Below are positions 15,012-23,641 of a DNA stretch of 64,000 nt, piece after piece. Numbering within the stretch: position 1 is the stretch's first letter; the number at the start of each line of letters is the position of its first letter. This DNA is from JALYYC01 sp039922495 (GTDB taxonomy: Bacteria; Chloroflexota; Dormibacteria; CF-121). The translations under genes were made by a program, and so were the position numbers. The stretch spans positions 1 to 64,000 of the forward strand of contig JBDTEO010000006.1 in NCBI GenBank assembly GCA_039922495.1. Reading direction: 5' to 3'. The notes beneath the pieces were generated by a model. The model searched no databases. It was not told the DNA's origin and was given only the letters and a program-made list of their open reading frames with translations.

Positions 15012-15717
15012 CGTCGGCGGCGTCCTTGTGCTGCTCGAAGCTGCGATCGAAGAACGAGTGCGGGGCGCCCTGGTAGATGACCTTCTGATGCTCGACCCGG
15101 GCGTCCGTCAGCTCGTGGTCGAACTTCACGAATTCCTCCTGGGTTGTGGCCTGGTCGTCGCCGGCGATCAGGAGAAGCAGCGGAGCTTTCATCTCTGGAA
15201 TGGCGTCGCGAGCCACCGAGGGCCGGCCGTATAAACCGATGGCGCCGCTTAGCCCCGGCTGGGCAGCCGATTGGCGCCAGGACATCGCGCCTCCGTAACA
15301 GAAGCCGACCGTGAAGACCGATCGAACGGAGCCACCCTTCTCCGATTTCAGGTATTCGATGCCGGCGGCGACGTCCGCCGCGACCTGGTCGGGCTTGGTT
15401 TGTTGAATGGCCGCTCGAAAGTCGAAGTCGTCGGCCCGTTCTCCTATCCCGGCAATCCGCCCTAGGTAGTCGATCACGATCGCCTCGAACCCGACGCCGG
15501 CGAACTGTCGCGCCAACTCCTTGTAAAAGGGATGGACGCCGCGGGGGTCCGGGATCACGACAACGCCGGTGCCGGTTGGCTCCGCCGCGCGCACGGCGTA
15601 GGCGGCAACGCGATTGCCATCCTTCGCCGTCAGGACGAGATCGTGATCGTCCCTCGAGCCGCCGAGGATGGGGGGAATCGGTGGCCGAGCCTGGTTGGAA
15701 TAGCACATGCCGCACAT
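14953..15717 (-). CDS. Dienelactone hydrolase family protein
   Basis: A 254-residue alpha/beta hydrolase of the dienelactone hydrolase family, which cleaves dienelactones or similar esters in the cytoplasm. The nucleophile motif is GFCYGG with Cys, the Asp is in LLIAGDDQAT, and the His in YQGAPHSFFD, matching the Cys-Asp-His triad of the family. The oxyanion part VVVIPDPRGVHPFYKELARQFAGVGF is clear. ATGs at 15717 and 15708 both fit; the upstream GAGAG favours 15717. It is divergent from the flavin oxidase gene and runs into the LLM gene. Confidence 0.88.
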   Translation of the reverse strand: MCGMCYSNQARPPIPPILGGSRDDHDLVLTAKDGNRVAAYAVRAAEPTGTGVVVIPDPRGVHPFYKELARQFAGVGFEAIVIDYLGRIAGIGERADDFDFRAAIQQTKPDQVAADVAAGIEYLKSEKGGSVRSVFTVGFCYGGAMSWRQSAAQPGLSGAIGLYGRPSVARDAIPEMKAPLLLLIAGDDQATTQEEFVKFDHELTDARVEHQKVIYQGAPHSFFDRSFEQHKDAADDAWRQMLSFISEHAGARRR

Positions 15718-15817
15718 TCTCTCGCGCCGGCCCGTCCCAGCGCCACAGAGCCCTAGCCAATCCAGGGAATCGCCCCTATCATGGGGGCGCCGGGATCCGG
15801 CGAGGGGGCAGGAACTG

Positions 15818-17800
15818 ATGTCAACCGCGGTCAAGGCGCCGCCCGTCACGGCAGGCCGGGAGACGAAATCCCGGGTCCTGGTGGCGATGGCGGATACGTT
15901 CATCGGCGGCATGGGCCACCCGGGATCGCCCCTTCGGGTGGCCGCCTCGATGGAGGAATCCGTCCGCCGGCTGCCGTCCAAGGCCGATCGCGACAAGCTT
16001 GAGCTGATCCTGGCGGTCTTTGCCCGGCGATCCGGGACCTTTCTGCTCACCGGGCGGCCGGTCCCGTTTTACCTATGGTCTCGTGACCAGCGCACGCGGC
16101 TGATGACGCGGTGGTCAACCAGCCGGCTGACATTCCGCCGGCAGCTGTTCCAGGTGTTCAAACGGCTGACGCTGCTGGCGTTTCTCGGAGAGACCGAGGC
16201 CGACGGGAGTAACCCGGTCTGGCCAGAGATCGGCTACCCGGGTCCCGTCTCCGCTCCGATGCCGGTGCCGAAGCCCATCAGGACCACGACGCTCGATGGC
16301 GATACGACGCTGACCTGCGATGCCGTGATCGTCGGTTCGGGTGCCGGGGGCAGTGTCGTGGCCGCGCAGCTGGCGGCGGCCGGGAAGGACGTGATCGTCC
16401 TCGAGGAAGGCGGGTACTACAACGAAGCCGATTTCGACCAGCTCGAGCTGTCCATGATGCGGAAGCTCTATTTCCAGGGCGGCTTTGCCGCCACCTCCGA
16501 TGCGGCGATCGCGCTGGTCGCCGGTGGCTGCCTGGGCGGAGGGACGCTGGTCAACTACGCCACCAGCTTCCGCTCACCCGACTGGCTGCGCGAGGAATGG
16601 GCGACGCGCTACGGGCTTTCGGCGTTTGTCGGCGACGAGTACACCGCCTCGATGGATGCCGTGTCCGAACGGCTCGGGGTCAACCTCGACCACTCGCGCG
16701 TCAGCGCCCGTGAGCGCGTGCTGGAACGCGGGCTTACGCGGCTCGGCTGGCACGTCGGGTACATGCCGCGCAACGTCAAGGGCTGCACCCAGGACGCTCG
16801 CTGCGGCTATTGCGGACTTGGTTGCCAGGCGGGCGCCAAGCAATCCACACTCAAGACCTACCTGCAGGACGCCTACGAGCATCGGGCCCGCATCGTGGTC
16901 AATTGCAAGGTCGACCGCGTCCTGATCGAGGACGGCCAGGCGGTCGGGGTGCGGGCGACCGTACGCCAGGCCGACCAACCCGCCTGGACCTTGATCATCC
17001 GGAGCCGCGCCGTGGTTGCCGCGGCCGGCGCAATCGGGACGCCCGCCCTGCTGCAGCGGAGCGGGGTGCGCGGCAAGGCAGTCGGCGCCTACCTTCGGCT
17101 GCACCCGGGGACCGCCGTCGCGGGCATCTTCGAGGAGGCGACCCGGCCCTGGGAGGGCACGATGCAGGCGATCTACTCGGACCAGTTCATCAACACTGAC
17201 GGACGTCATCACGGCGTGAAGATCGAGTCGGGCCCGATGCACCCCGCCATCCTGGCGCTGGCGGCGCCGTGGCGCGATCCAGTCCACTACCGCCGGCTGA
17301 TGCGTTCGCTCTCGCACATGTCGGTCGCCGCCCCCCTGGTACGCGATCACCAGTCCGGCCGCGTCACTGCGACCGACGGAACCGCCCGCGTCGACTATCG
17401 CCTCTCCCGCGAGGATCTGGCGGATGTCCGGCAGGGGATCGAGGCCAGTGCCCGAATCATGGAGGCCGCCGGGGCGCTCGAGATCTTCACCAGCCAGGCC
17501 GCCTTCGTCTCCTATCGCCCGGGGCAACACGGTGGACTCCAGGGGTTCATGGAGGAGGTCGACCGTCGAGGCTACGGGGTTGGGCAGATGGGCTATCTCA
17601 GCTTTCACCAGATGGGCTCGTGCCGGATGGGGAACGACCCGGAAACCTCCGTGATCAAGCCGGACCACGAGACACATGCCGTCCGGGGCCTGTTCGTCGC
17701 CGATGGCAGCGCCTTCCCCAGTGCCTCCGGTGTCAATCCGATGATCACGATCATGTCGATGGCGCACCGCGCGTCCCGGTTTATCGCCGCCCGTTGCTGA
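15818..17800 (+). CDS. GMC-family flavin oxidoreductase (long-chain-alcohol-oxidase-like)
   Basis: A 660-residue FAD enzyme resembling fatty alcohol oxidases and related GMC oxidoreductases. An N-terminal 150-residue helical region (the alpha-helical gluconate-dehydrogenase-subunit-3-like part in this family) precedes the Rossmann motif VIVGSGAGGSVVAAQL and VLEEGGYY. GGGTLVNYATSFRSPDW is the FAD-loop region. A Cys-rich segment (GCTQDARCGYCGLGCQAGAK) followed by KQSTLKTYL matches the conserved Cys/KQST part of alcohol oxidases. The C-terminus has HQMGSCRMG and GLFVADGSAFPSASGVNPMITIMSMAHR, carrying the catalytic His region. Electron acceptor and substrate are unknown. Confidence 0.87.
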   Translation: MSTAVKAPPVTAGRETKSRVLVAMADTFIGGMGHPGSPLRVAASMEESVRRLPSKADRDKLELILAVFARRSGTFLLTGRPVPFYLWSRDQRTRLMTRWSTSRLTFRRQLFQVFKRLTLLAFLGETEADGSNPVWPEIGYPGPVSAPMPVPKPIRTTTLDGDTTLTCDAVIVGSGAGGSVVAAQLAAAGKDVIVLEEGGYYNEADFDQLELSMMRKLYFQGGFAATSDAAIALVAGGCLGGGTLVNYATSFRSPDWLREEWATRYGLSAFVGDEYTASMDAVSERLGVNLDHSRVSARERVLERGLTRLGWHVGYMPRNVKGCTQDARCGYCGLGCQAGAKQSTLKTYLQDAYEHRARIVVNCKVDRVLIEDGQAVGVRATVRQADQPAWTLIIRSRAVVAAAGAIGTPALLQRSGVRGKAVGAYLRLHPGTAVAGIFEEATRPWEGTMQAIYSDQFINTDGRHHGVKIESGPMHPAILALAAPWRDPVHYRRLMRSLSHMSVAAPLVRDHQSGRVTATDGTARVDYRLSREDLADVRQGIEASARIMEAAGALEIFTSQAAFVSYRPGQHGGLQGFMEEVDRRGYGVGQMGYLSFHQMGSCRMGNDPETSVIKPDHETHAVRGLFVADGSAFPSASGVNPMITIMSMAHRASRFIAARC

Positions 17801-17850
17801 AAACCAGTTCAATCCGGCAGTTTCGGGCGCTGATTTCTTAGACTTCCGAA

Positions 17851-19512
17851 ATGTCGTCGCAACCGGCGTACGTGACCAAGCACAATCCGTGGCTCGTGCT
17901 GCTGGTCCTCTGTCTCGGCTTCTTCATGATCCTGCTCGATCTCACGATCGTGAATATCGCGATCCCCAGCATCATCGACGGCCTCCATGCCAGCCTCGAC
18001 AGCATCCTCTGGGTCCTGAACGCCTACATCCTGGCCTACGCTGTGCTGCTGATCACGGCCGGCCGTCTGGGCGACATGTTCGGCGCCAGGCGGCTCTTCC
18101 TGATCGGCCTGGCGGTCTTCACGCTGGCCTCGATCGCCTGCAGCCTCGCCCAGAGCCCCGGCCAGTTGATCGGGGCGCGCATCGTGCAGGGCATCGGCGG
18201 GGCGATCCTCACCCCGCAGACCCTGAGCATGATCACCAACATCTTTCCCTCGGAGAAGCGCGGCGCCGCCTTCGGGGTCTGGGGCGGGGTCGCCGGCGTG
18301 GCCTCGCTGGCCGGGCCGACGCTCGGCGGGTTCCTCGTCACCAACTACGACTGGCGCGCGATCTTCTGGATCAACGTCCCGGTCGGCATCGTCACCTTCG
18401 CGCTCGGTATCTGGCTGCTGCCGGCTGTGAAGTTCGGGCGGGCTCATAGCCTCGACCCGGTCGGGGTCCTGCTCGCCACCGCCGGGCTCTCCGCCCTCGT
18501 GTTCGCGCTGATCGAAGGGCAGCGATACCACTGGGGCACGTTTACCAACACGCTTGCCTTCGATGCCCTGGGTGGCCACTGGGGCCTGATCAGCATTCCC
18601 GCGCTCTTTGTGCTCAGCGCCATCCTGCTCGCCGTCTTCCTGATCTGGGAGCGCCGCCAGCCCGAGCCGCTGGTCCCGTTCGCCCTCTTCAAGGAGCGCA
18701 ACTTCGCCTTGGGCAACGCGCTCTCGGCGATCGTTTCCTTCGGGATGCTGGGACTCTTTTTGCCGCTGACGATCTTCCTTCAATCCGTGCTCGGGTTCAG
18801 CGCGCTCAAGGCGGGCCTCACCTTCGCCCCGATGTCGCTCGTGTCGATGGTGATCGCTCCCATCTCGGGTCGTCTCACGGATCGCTATGGTGGCAAGTAC
18901 ATCCTGATGCTCGGGTTGACCCTGTTCGGCATCGGGATGGGACTGGTGATCGCCACCTCATCGCTCTCGTCCGATCAGTTCAGCTACATCGTTCCGCTGA
19001 TCGTGGCCGGCATCGGGCTTGGTTGTACCTTCGCGCCGATGACGACCGTGACCATGCGCCGCGTCGATCCGCGCCTGGCTGGCGCCGCCTCAGGAATCCT
19101 GAATACCATTCGCCAGCTGGGCGGAGCCTTTGGCAGCACCATCGTGGGCGCCATCCTCCAGAACCGCCTGGTGTCCGAGCTGGTGACCCAATCGCAGGCG
19201 CAGGCAGGCAACGTGCCGCCGGCCTATCGAGCGGGCTTCGTGCAGGGCTTTGCGAAGGCCGGCAATGGGGTGCTCGAGGTCGGCCGAGGCCAGTCAGGCG
19301 TTGCCTTGCCCTCCGGTATTCCGGCACAGGTCGCCGCCAGGATCGGCCAGGTCGCCCACGACGTCTTCGCCAATGCCTACCTCAGCGCCATGCGACCAGC
19401 CCTTGCCGTTCCCATCGGGGTGCTGCTGGTCGGCGCCCTGCTGACGACCATGATCGTCCGGCGCAAGAACTTCGTGCAGCCTGTCCGGCTGCCGGCCGCC
19501 GTCAGCGGCTAG
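17851..19512 (+). CDS. MFS transporter, DHA2/EmrB-QacA family
   Basis: A 553-residue major facilitator protein with 14 predicted helices, typical of drug:proton antiporter family 2. Motif A is GRLGDMFGARRLFLIG, motif C lies in GPTLGGFLVTNYDWRAIFWINVPVGI, and the first helix contains the DLTIVNIAIPSI signature (motif D1). A soluble loop near residues 445-500 precedes the last helix, and the C-terminal tail is basic. It most likely exports organic compounds. No local regulator is evident. Confidence 0.9.
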   Translation: MSSQPAYVTKHNPWLVLLVLCLGFFMILLDLTIVNIAIPSIIDGLHASLDSILWVLNAYILAYAVLLITAGRLGDMFGARRLFLIGLAVFTLASIACSLAQSPGQLIGARIVQGIGGAILTPQTLSMITNIFPSEKRGAAFGVWGGVAGVASLAGPTLGGFLVTNYDWRAIFWINVPVGIVTFALGIWLLPAVKFGRAHSLDPVGVLLATAGLSALVFALIEGQRYHWGTFTNTLAFDALGGHWGLISIPALFVLSAILLAVFLIWERRQPEPLVPFALFKERNFALGNALSAIVSFGMLGLFLPLTIFLQSVLGFSALKAGLTFAPMSLVSMVIAPISGRLTDRYGGKYILMLGLTLFGIGMGLVIATSSLSSDQFSYIVPLIVAGIGLGCTFAPMTTVTMRRVDPRLAGAASGILNTIRQLGGAFGSTIVGAILQNRLVSELVTQSQAQAGNVPPAYRAGFVQGFAKAGNGVLEVGRGQSGVALPSGIPAQVAARIGQVAHDVFANAYLSAMRPALAVPIGVLLVGALLTTMIVRRKNFVQPVRLPAAVSG

Positions 19513-19539
19513 ACTGTCACCCCCGCGGCCGGGCGTTCA

Positions 19540-19545
19540 TATACT
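19540..19545 (+). promoter_or_regulatory. -10 hexamer, probable leaderless promoter
   Basis: TATACT ends six bases before the GTG at 19552, so the expected transcription start falls on the start codon. No ribosome binding site is present between them. Confidence 0.6.
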
Positions 19546-19551
19546 GAAATC

Positions 19552-20199
19552 GTGGCCCAGTGGTTACCGCTTTTCCCGCTTAACGTGGTGCTGTTTCCGC
19601 ACATGCCGTTGCCCCTTCACATCTTCGAACCGCGCTACCGGCAGATGATCGCCGAGTGCCTGGCGGAGGGTCACAGCTTTGGCGTGGTCGCCATCCGGGA
19701 AGGGGGCGAGACCGGTCCGGCAACCCCCCACGATGTCGGCACGCTGGCCAAGATCATCCGCGTCGAACGTCTCGATGATGGGCGGATGAACCTCCTGGTG
19801 AGCGGCGCGTCCCGATTCGAGATCGTGAAAACCGCGAACGATCGGCCGTATCTCCGCGGCCAGGTCCGGATCATTCCGGAAGCGGGCGATGATATCGAGG
19901 TCACCGCTCGGTTGACGGAGGAAACGGCGATGGCGTTCCAGCGCTACTCGAACCTGGTTCGGGCCCTGGTCGGGCAGGAGCCGCAGGAGCCGGAGCCGCC
20001 GATGGAGCCCGAGTTACTGTCGTACCTGATCGCCGCCGCCCTCAATTTGCAGGTTGGCGAAAAGCAAGCCCTCCTGGCCGAGCGGCGGACCGACGAGCGT
20101 CTCGCCCTTGAGCTCCGCATCCTGCGAAAAGAGATCGGACTCCTGAAGGAGATGGTGGCCCACGCCGGGTCGGCGCAGGCGCGCGCCTCCCTGAACTAG
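19552..20199 (+). CDS. LON substrate-binding-domain protein
   Basis: A 215-residue protein made of one Lon N-terminal (PUA-like plus helical) domain, without the ATPase and protease parts of Lon. The opening WLPLFPLNVVLFPHMPLPLHIFEPRYRQMIAECL is diagnostic, as is TLAKIIRVERLDDGRMNLLVSGASRFEI. The second half is helical. Stand-alone LON-domain proteins are widespread, with unclear function; peptide or protein recognition is assumed. The GTG start has a -10 hexamer immediately upstream, suggesting a leaderless mRNA. Confidence 0.9.
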   Translation: MAQWLPLFPLNVVLFPHMPLPLHIFEPRYRQMIAECLAEGHSFGVVAIREGGETGPATPHDVGTLAKIIRVERLDDGRMNLLVSGASRFEIVKTANDRPYLRGQVRIIPEAGDDIEVTARLTEETAMAFQRYSNLVRALVGQEPQEPEPPMEPELLSYLIAAALNLQVGEKQALLAERRTDERLALELRILRKEIGLLKEMVAHAGSAQARASLN

Positions 20200-20206
20200 G
20201 CGCCGG

Positions 20207-21526
20207 CTACGACGTGTGGAGGTCGACGACCAGGCGGGGCGAGTAGGCGCCGGCCGCGGGGAGGGTGAAGGCGGTGACCCGGTCGGGCCGGGCCAGGTCG
20301 ACTGTGATCACCAGGTCGGGTCCCTGTTGGACCGCGGGCTCAACGCCGGCGACCTGGAAACTGTGGATCCCCTTCACCGGCACCGCCGCCCCCGCGGTAT
20401 TCGCGAACATGATCGCGATATGCATGGTATCGGGCCGCGTGATGACCATGGCCGGTAACCCACGCCCACGAATGTCGAAGACGAGCCTCGTGTAGCCCGC
20501 GACCGCGGTCCCGGGGCGGATCCGATAGAGGGTGCCGCCTGTGACGCCGTTGCCGAGGCGGAAGAGCACGGGCGCCGGGGGCGCCGTGGGCGAGGCACTT
20601 GGCGACGGCGCGACGCTCGCCGTCGGCTGGACGCGTGCGGTGGCCGTTGCCCTCGGAACCGTGGCGGCGGTTTTGCGGTTGCCAGAGAGAAAGCCGCCCT
20701 CATACAAGAAGGCCGCCAGCAACACGCAGGCGGCGGCGCCGAGCCCGACGGCGACGCGCATCACGGTATCGCTGCGGCGCGGGGTATTGGGTGGCGCGGC
20801 CTCGGTGGCGGTTGGATCCAGCGCAGGTGACCCCGCCCAGGCCAGATGTTCGACGCCGGCGTCGTCGTCGGTGGTTGCGGCGGCGTCGACCAGCGGTAGC
20901 ATCGCGAGCTCGGGCTCGGGTTGGCGCGTTGGCGGTGGGGGTAAAGCGTTGATGCGCGCGACATCGAAGAGGTCGGCCTGCGGTCCGGGGGCCGGAGTCC
21001 AACGCGAATCGACCGGAACCTCGTGTAGGTCGTCTCCCAGCTCCCTGGGCGGGGACGTCGGGGGCGTCGGCTCAATCGCCGCGGCTGCTGGTGGCTCGAC
21101 GGCCGCGGCGGCTGCTTCGATTTCTGGAATGGTCGATCCCAGGGCCGGCGGCATCGCCGTGGGATGGTCCTGTGCCGGTTCGTCGCGGAAAATCTCGCGC
21201 TCGAGGTCGCTCAGCAGGTCGCGCACGTTGGTGACCGGTGGTGACGCCATGTCGAAGCCGCGCGCTGACATCGCGCCGGTCCCGACGCGGGCAGCCTCCG
21301 GAATCGCGGTGGCGAAGGCCTCGTCCATCGCGACGGCACCGATCGGCGCGCTGGGGAGCCGTCCGACCCGCATCAGCATCTCTCGAAATTCCTCCACCCG
21401 CTCCCGACAGGACTCACACCGGCGGAGATGATCCCGGGCCCACTCGAGGTCCTTGCCGTCCAGGCGGTCATCCAGGACCGCACTTGGCGAAATCCGGGTG
21501 CAGCGGTCAGAACTTGATGTATTCAT
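20207..21526 (-). CDS. Zinc-finger anti-sigma factor with AMIN-like exported domain
   Basis: A 439-residue single-pass membrane protein. Residues about 1-50 form a zf-HC2 type zinc finger (HLRRCESCRER) found in anti-sigma factors. A long Pro/Ala-rich cytoplasmic linker follows, then one transmembrane helix (VMRVAVGLGAAACVLLAAFLY), a Thr/Ser/Pro/Ala linker, and a C-terminal domain of about 115 residues (LYRIRPGTAVAGYTRLVFDIRG ... SPRLVVDLHTS) that resembles AMIN domains. The ATG at 21526 overlaps the sigma factor gene by 20 nt, which supports a sigma/anti-sigma pair. The exported domain may sense cell-wall material. Confidence 0.75.
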   Translation of the reverse strand: MNTSSSDRCTRISPSAVLDDRLDGKDLEWARDHLRRCESCRERVEEFREMLMRVGRLPSAPIGAVAMDEAFATAIPEAARVGTGAMSARGFDMASPPVTNVRDLLSDLEREIFRDEPAQDHPTAMPPALGSTIPEIEAAAAAVEPPAAAAIEPTPPTSPPRELGDDLHEVPVDSRWTPAPGPQADLFDVARINALPPPPTRQPEPELAMLPLVDAAATTDDDAGVEHLAWAGSPALDPTATEAAPPNTPRRSDTVMRVAVGLGAAACVLLAAFLYEGGFLSGNRKTAATVPRATATARVQPTASVAPSPSASPTAPPAPVLFRLGNGVTGGTLYRIRPGTAVAGYTRLVFDIRGRGLPAMVITRPDTMHIAIMFANTAGAAVPVKGIHSFQVAGVEPAVQQGPDLVITVDLARPDRVTAFTLPAAGAYSPRLVVDLHTS

Positions 21527-22034
21527 AAATCTCTTTGAGCTCGGCGCGGCTCCGGTCGACGGCGTGTACCAGCTTTTTCGGCGCGATGTCCACGACCTCG
21601 GCAAGCTCGTCGTACGGAAGTCTGACGAAGTCACGCAGGAGGACGATGGCCCGAGCCTCGAAGGGGAGCGCGGTCAGCGCGCGTTGCACCGTGTCGCGGC
21701 GAAGGGCGCGGCGCGCCTCCGGTTGCGGGAACCCGCCAAGCGTGATGCCGTTGCGCCGGCTCCTGCGGAACCAGCGACGTGGCCGCAGCGCCAGCCGGCT
21801 CAGCTCGGTTGCAGTACGAAAGACCTCGGTTCGGGAGAATCCGTGGACCGCCTCGCCCCGCTTCAATGCCGACACCTGCCGAAACGCCTCGCAGGCAATG
21901 CCGACCGCCCCGTCCAGGTCGTCGATCAGGCGAGCCACATAGTTGACGAGGACTGGAAAGTCGGAATAGAAGTCACGTTCCACGGACCCGGTCCGGGCGC
22001 GAATACTCGACGCTTCGACGTGTACTTGATCCAT
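21507..22034 (-). CDS. RNA polymerase sigma factor, ECF-like
   Basis: A 175-residue sigma-70 family protein. Region 4 is clear in the last 65 residues: ALTALPFEARAIVLLRDFVRLPYDELAEVVDIAPKKLVHAVDRSRAELK. Region 2 is poorly conserved (YVARLIDDLDGAVGIACEAFRQV), so it is a divergent member. The gene overlaps the zinc-finger anti-sigma gene downstream, and the pair is likely to form one signalling unit. The upstream gap to nnrE is 51 nt. Confidence 0.75.
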   Translation of the reverse strand: MDQVHVEASSIRARTGSVERDFYSDFPVLVNYVARLIDDLDGAVGIACEAFRQVSALKRGEAVHGFSRTEVFRTATELSRLALRPRRWFRRSRRNGITLGGFPQPEARRALRRDTVQRALTALPFEARAIVLLRDFVRLPYDELAEVVDIAPKKLVHAVDRSRAELKEIYEYIKF

Positions 22035-22085
22035 CAGTGGGACGTGGAGCGGATGCCTGCAGTCTAGTCACGCGGGGTGTTCCCG

Positions 22086-22823
22086 TCAACTTAGCGGCTG
22101 GTTGGGCCGGACCAGCTCGAGCAGGTCGGCTTCGCGGTAGATCGCCCGCGCCGCCGCCGCAACAGGCCCAAACAGGACCGCGGGCAGGCCAATGTCGGCC
22201 ACAAAGACGCGGCCACAGGATCGAGCTGTGGCCAACGCCGGCTTCGGCAATCCCAGCGTGATGGTCGCCACGGCCTGCACCGCGCCGTCGTCGCCATCCG
22301 CTGATTCCGAATCCAGCCCGGAGGGCAAGTCGACCGCGACGATCGGAGCGCCAGACCGGTTCATGGCATGGATCAGGGTCGGTGCGGGTTCGCGCAAGGG
22401 CAAGGTGATCCCGGTGCCGAGCAGCCCATCGATGATCAGATCGGCGACAAGGCGCATGTCGCCGCTCGCAGGGACGCAGGGGATTTCCATCGCGCGCAGA
22501 GTCCGTGCATGGATGGCGGCCAGGCTCTGTGGGTCGCGGGGCTCGACGAGCCACGCACTCACGTGGGCGCCCCGCTGGGCGAGAAACCTGGCGGCGACCA
22601 GCCCGTCACCCCCATTGTTGCCGGCGCCGGCGACGACCGCGATCCGCTTCTCCCTGGCGCCGTGCATCCAGCCCTCGATGAATCGAGCGACCTGGAACCC
22701 GGCGACCTCCATTAGTTGGCGGGGCTCGATTCCGAATCGGGTCTGCGCGTCGCGGTCGACCTGGCGCATAACGGCCGCGGGCGCGACCGGCATCCGCGTG
22801 AAGGCGATCGCCGGCCAGGTCAC
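22086..22823 (-). CDS. nnrE: NAD(P)H-hydrate epimerase
   Basis: A 245-residue YjeF N-terminal-domain protein that interconverts R and S forms of hydrated NAD(P)H for repair. Landmarks are MRQVDRDAQTRFGIEPRQLMEVAG, the phosphate-binding VVAGAGNNGGDGLVAARFL, VADLIIDGLLGTG and VDLPSGLDSESAD. The C-terminal dehydratase domain (NnrD) often fused in bacteria is absent here. The GTG start at 22823 overlaps the SAM-hydrolase stop by 4 nt. Confidence 0.88.
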   Translation of the reverse strand: MTWPAIAFTRMPVAPAAVMRQVDRDAQTRFGIEPRQLMEVAGFQVARFIEGWMHGAREKRIAVVAGAGNNGGDGLVAARFLAQRGAHVSAWLVEPRDPQSLAAIHARTLRAMEIPCVPASGDMRLVADLIIDGLLGTGITLPLREPAPTLIHAMNRSGAPIVAVDLPSGLDSESADGDDGAVQAVATITLGLPKPALATARSCGRVFVADIGLPAVLFGPVAAAARAIYREADLLELVRPNQPLS

Positions 22824-23581
22824 GCGACGAGCAGCGTCTCGCCAGGGCTGGCGTGCAACCGCTCCGCCGCCGAACCCTCGCGCAGGGCGAACTCGATCCG
22901 ACCGCTGCTGCCCACCAGGGCGACCAGCTCGCCCGGCCTGGCCTCGTCGTAGGTCTCGACCGTCCGAACCCTGGCGCCGTTGACGGCCGTGATGCGCGCG
23001 AGTGCCCGCAGCGGCAGGTTGCTGATCACGTTGCCGAAATGATCGCAGTGCAGCACCTGCGCCCGCCAGGCCTCACCGACTTTTCCCGCCCACGCATCCT
23101 CGAGTCGCATCGGCGGCGCGGTCCCGACCTTGCCCAGGGCGGCGGGAGGCTGGCCGCCGGCGATACGAGCGGCCGCGGGTCCGAAGACGTCCCGACCGTG
23201 GAAGGTCCGCGAGGCCTCGGGCGCCACGGCCAGCTCGACCAGCTCGCTGATGGGCTCGCTGAGAAAGGTGAAGAGGCCGTTGTCGCGCCCCACCAGGAAA
23301 TGATCCCCGGCTCGAAAGGCGATCGCCCGCTGCGTGGTGCCGACGCCTGGATCGACCACCGCCACATGCACCGTACCGACGGGAAAGCTACGCCAGGCGC
23401 TGTCGAGGAGAAACGCGCCCTGGAGCACGGCAAAGGGCCGGACCCCATGGGTCAGGTCCACGATCACGGCGCGGGGATGGATCTGGAGGATGGCGCCCTT
23501 CATCGCGCCGACGTAGGCGTCGTCGACCCCGTAGTCCGTCAGCAAGGTGACGATCCCACTGCGCTCGTTCACGCCTGCCAT
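22820..23581 (-). CDS. SAM hydroxide adenosyltransferase (DUF62 family)
   Basis: A 253-residue member of the SAM hydrolase / fluorinase / chlorinase family, most likely hydrolysing S-adenosylmethionine to adenosine and methionine. Conserved features are LTDYGVDDAYVGAMKG with the key Asp, IVDLTHGV, VHVAVVDPGVGT and the C-terminal CDHFGNVISNLP. The length matches hydroxide adenosyltransferases, and there is no sign of the extra loop used by fluorinase. The ATG at 23581 is used; an upstream TTG would run into the groEL terminator. Confidence 0.87.
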   Translation of the reverse strand: MAGVNERSGIVTLLTDYGVDDAYVGAMKGAILQIHPRAVIVDLTHGVRPFAVLQGAFLLDSAWRSFPVGTVHVAVVDPGVGTTQRAIAFRAGDHFLVGRDNGLFTFLSEPISELVELAVAPEASRTFHGRDVFGPAAARIAGGQPPAALGKVGTAPPMRLEDAWAGKVGEAWRAQVLHCDHFGNVISNLPLRALARITAVNGARVRTVETYDEARPGELVALVGSSGRIEFALREGSAAERLHASPGETLLVA

Positions 23582-23589
23582 GCTAGCGA

Positions 23590-23623
23590 CAAACAAAAAA
23601 AGAGCCGCCCATCGGGGCGGCTC
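23590..23623 (-). terminator. Rho-independent terminator of groEL
   Basis: On the minus strand a perfect 9-bp stem (23602-23610 with 23615-23623, 4-nt loop) is followed by a run of seven T and then GTTT. It sits 19 nt past the groEL stop codon and separates groEL from the SAM-hydrolase gene. Confidence 0.9.
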
Positions 23624-23641
23624 CTCTACCGAAAGTCCGGC

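Noticed and set aside
16574..17812. 412-codon minus-strand frame opposite the flavin oxidase
   Set aside because: Antisense shadow of a clear gene; no ribosome binding site or family features.
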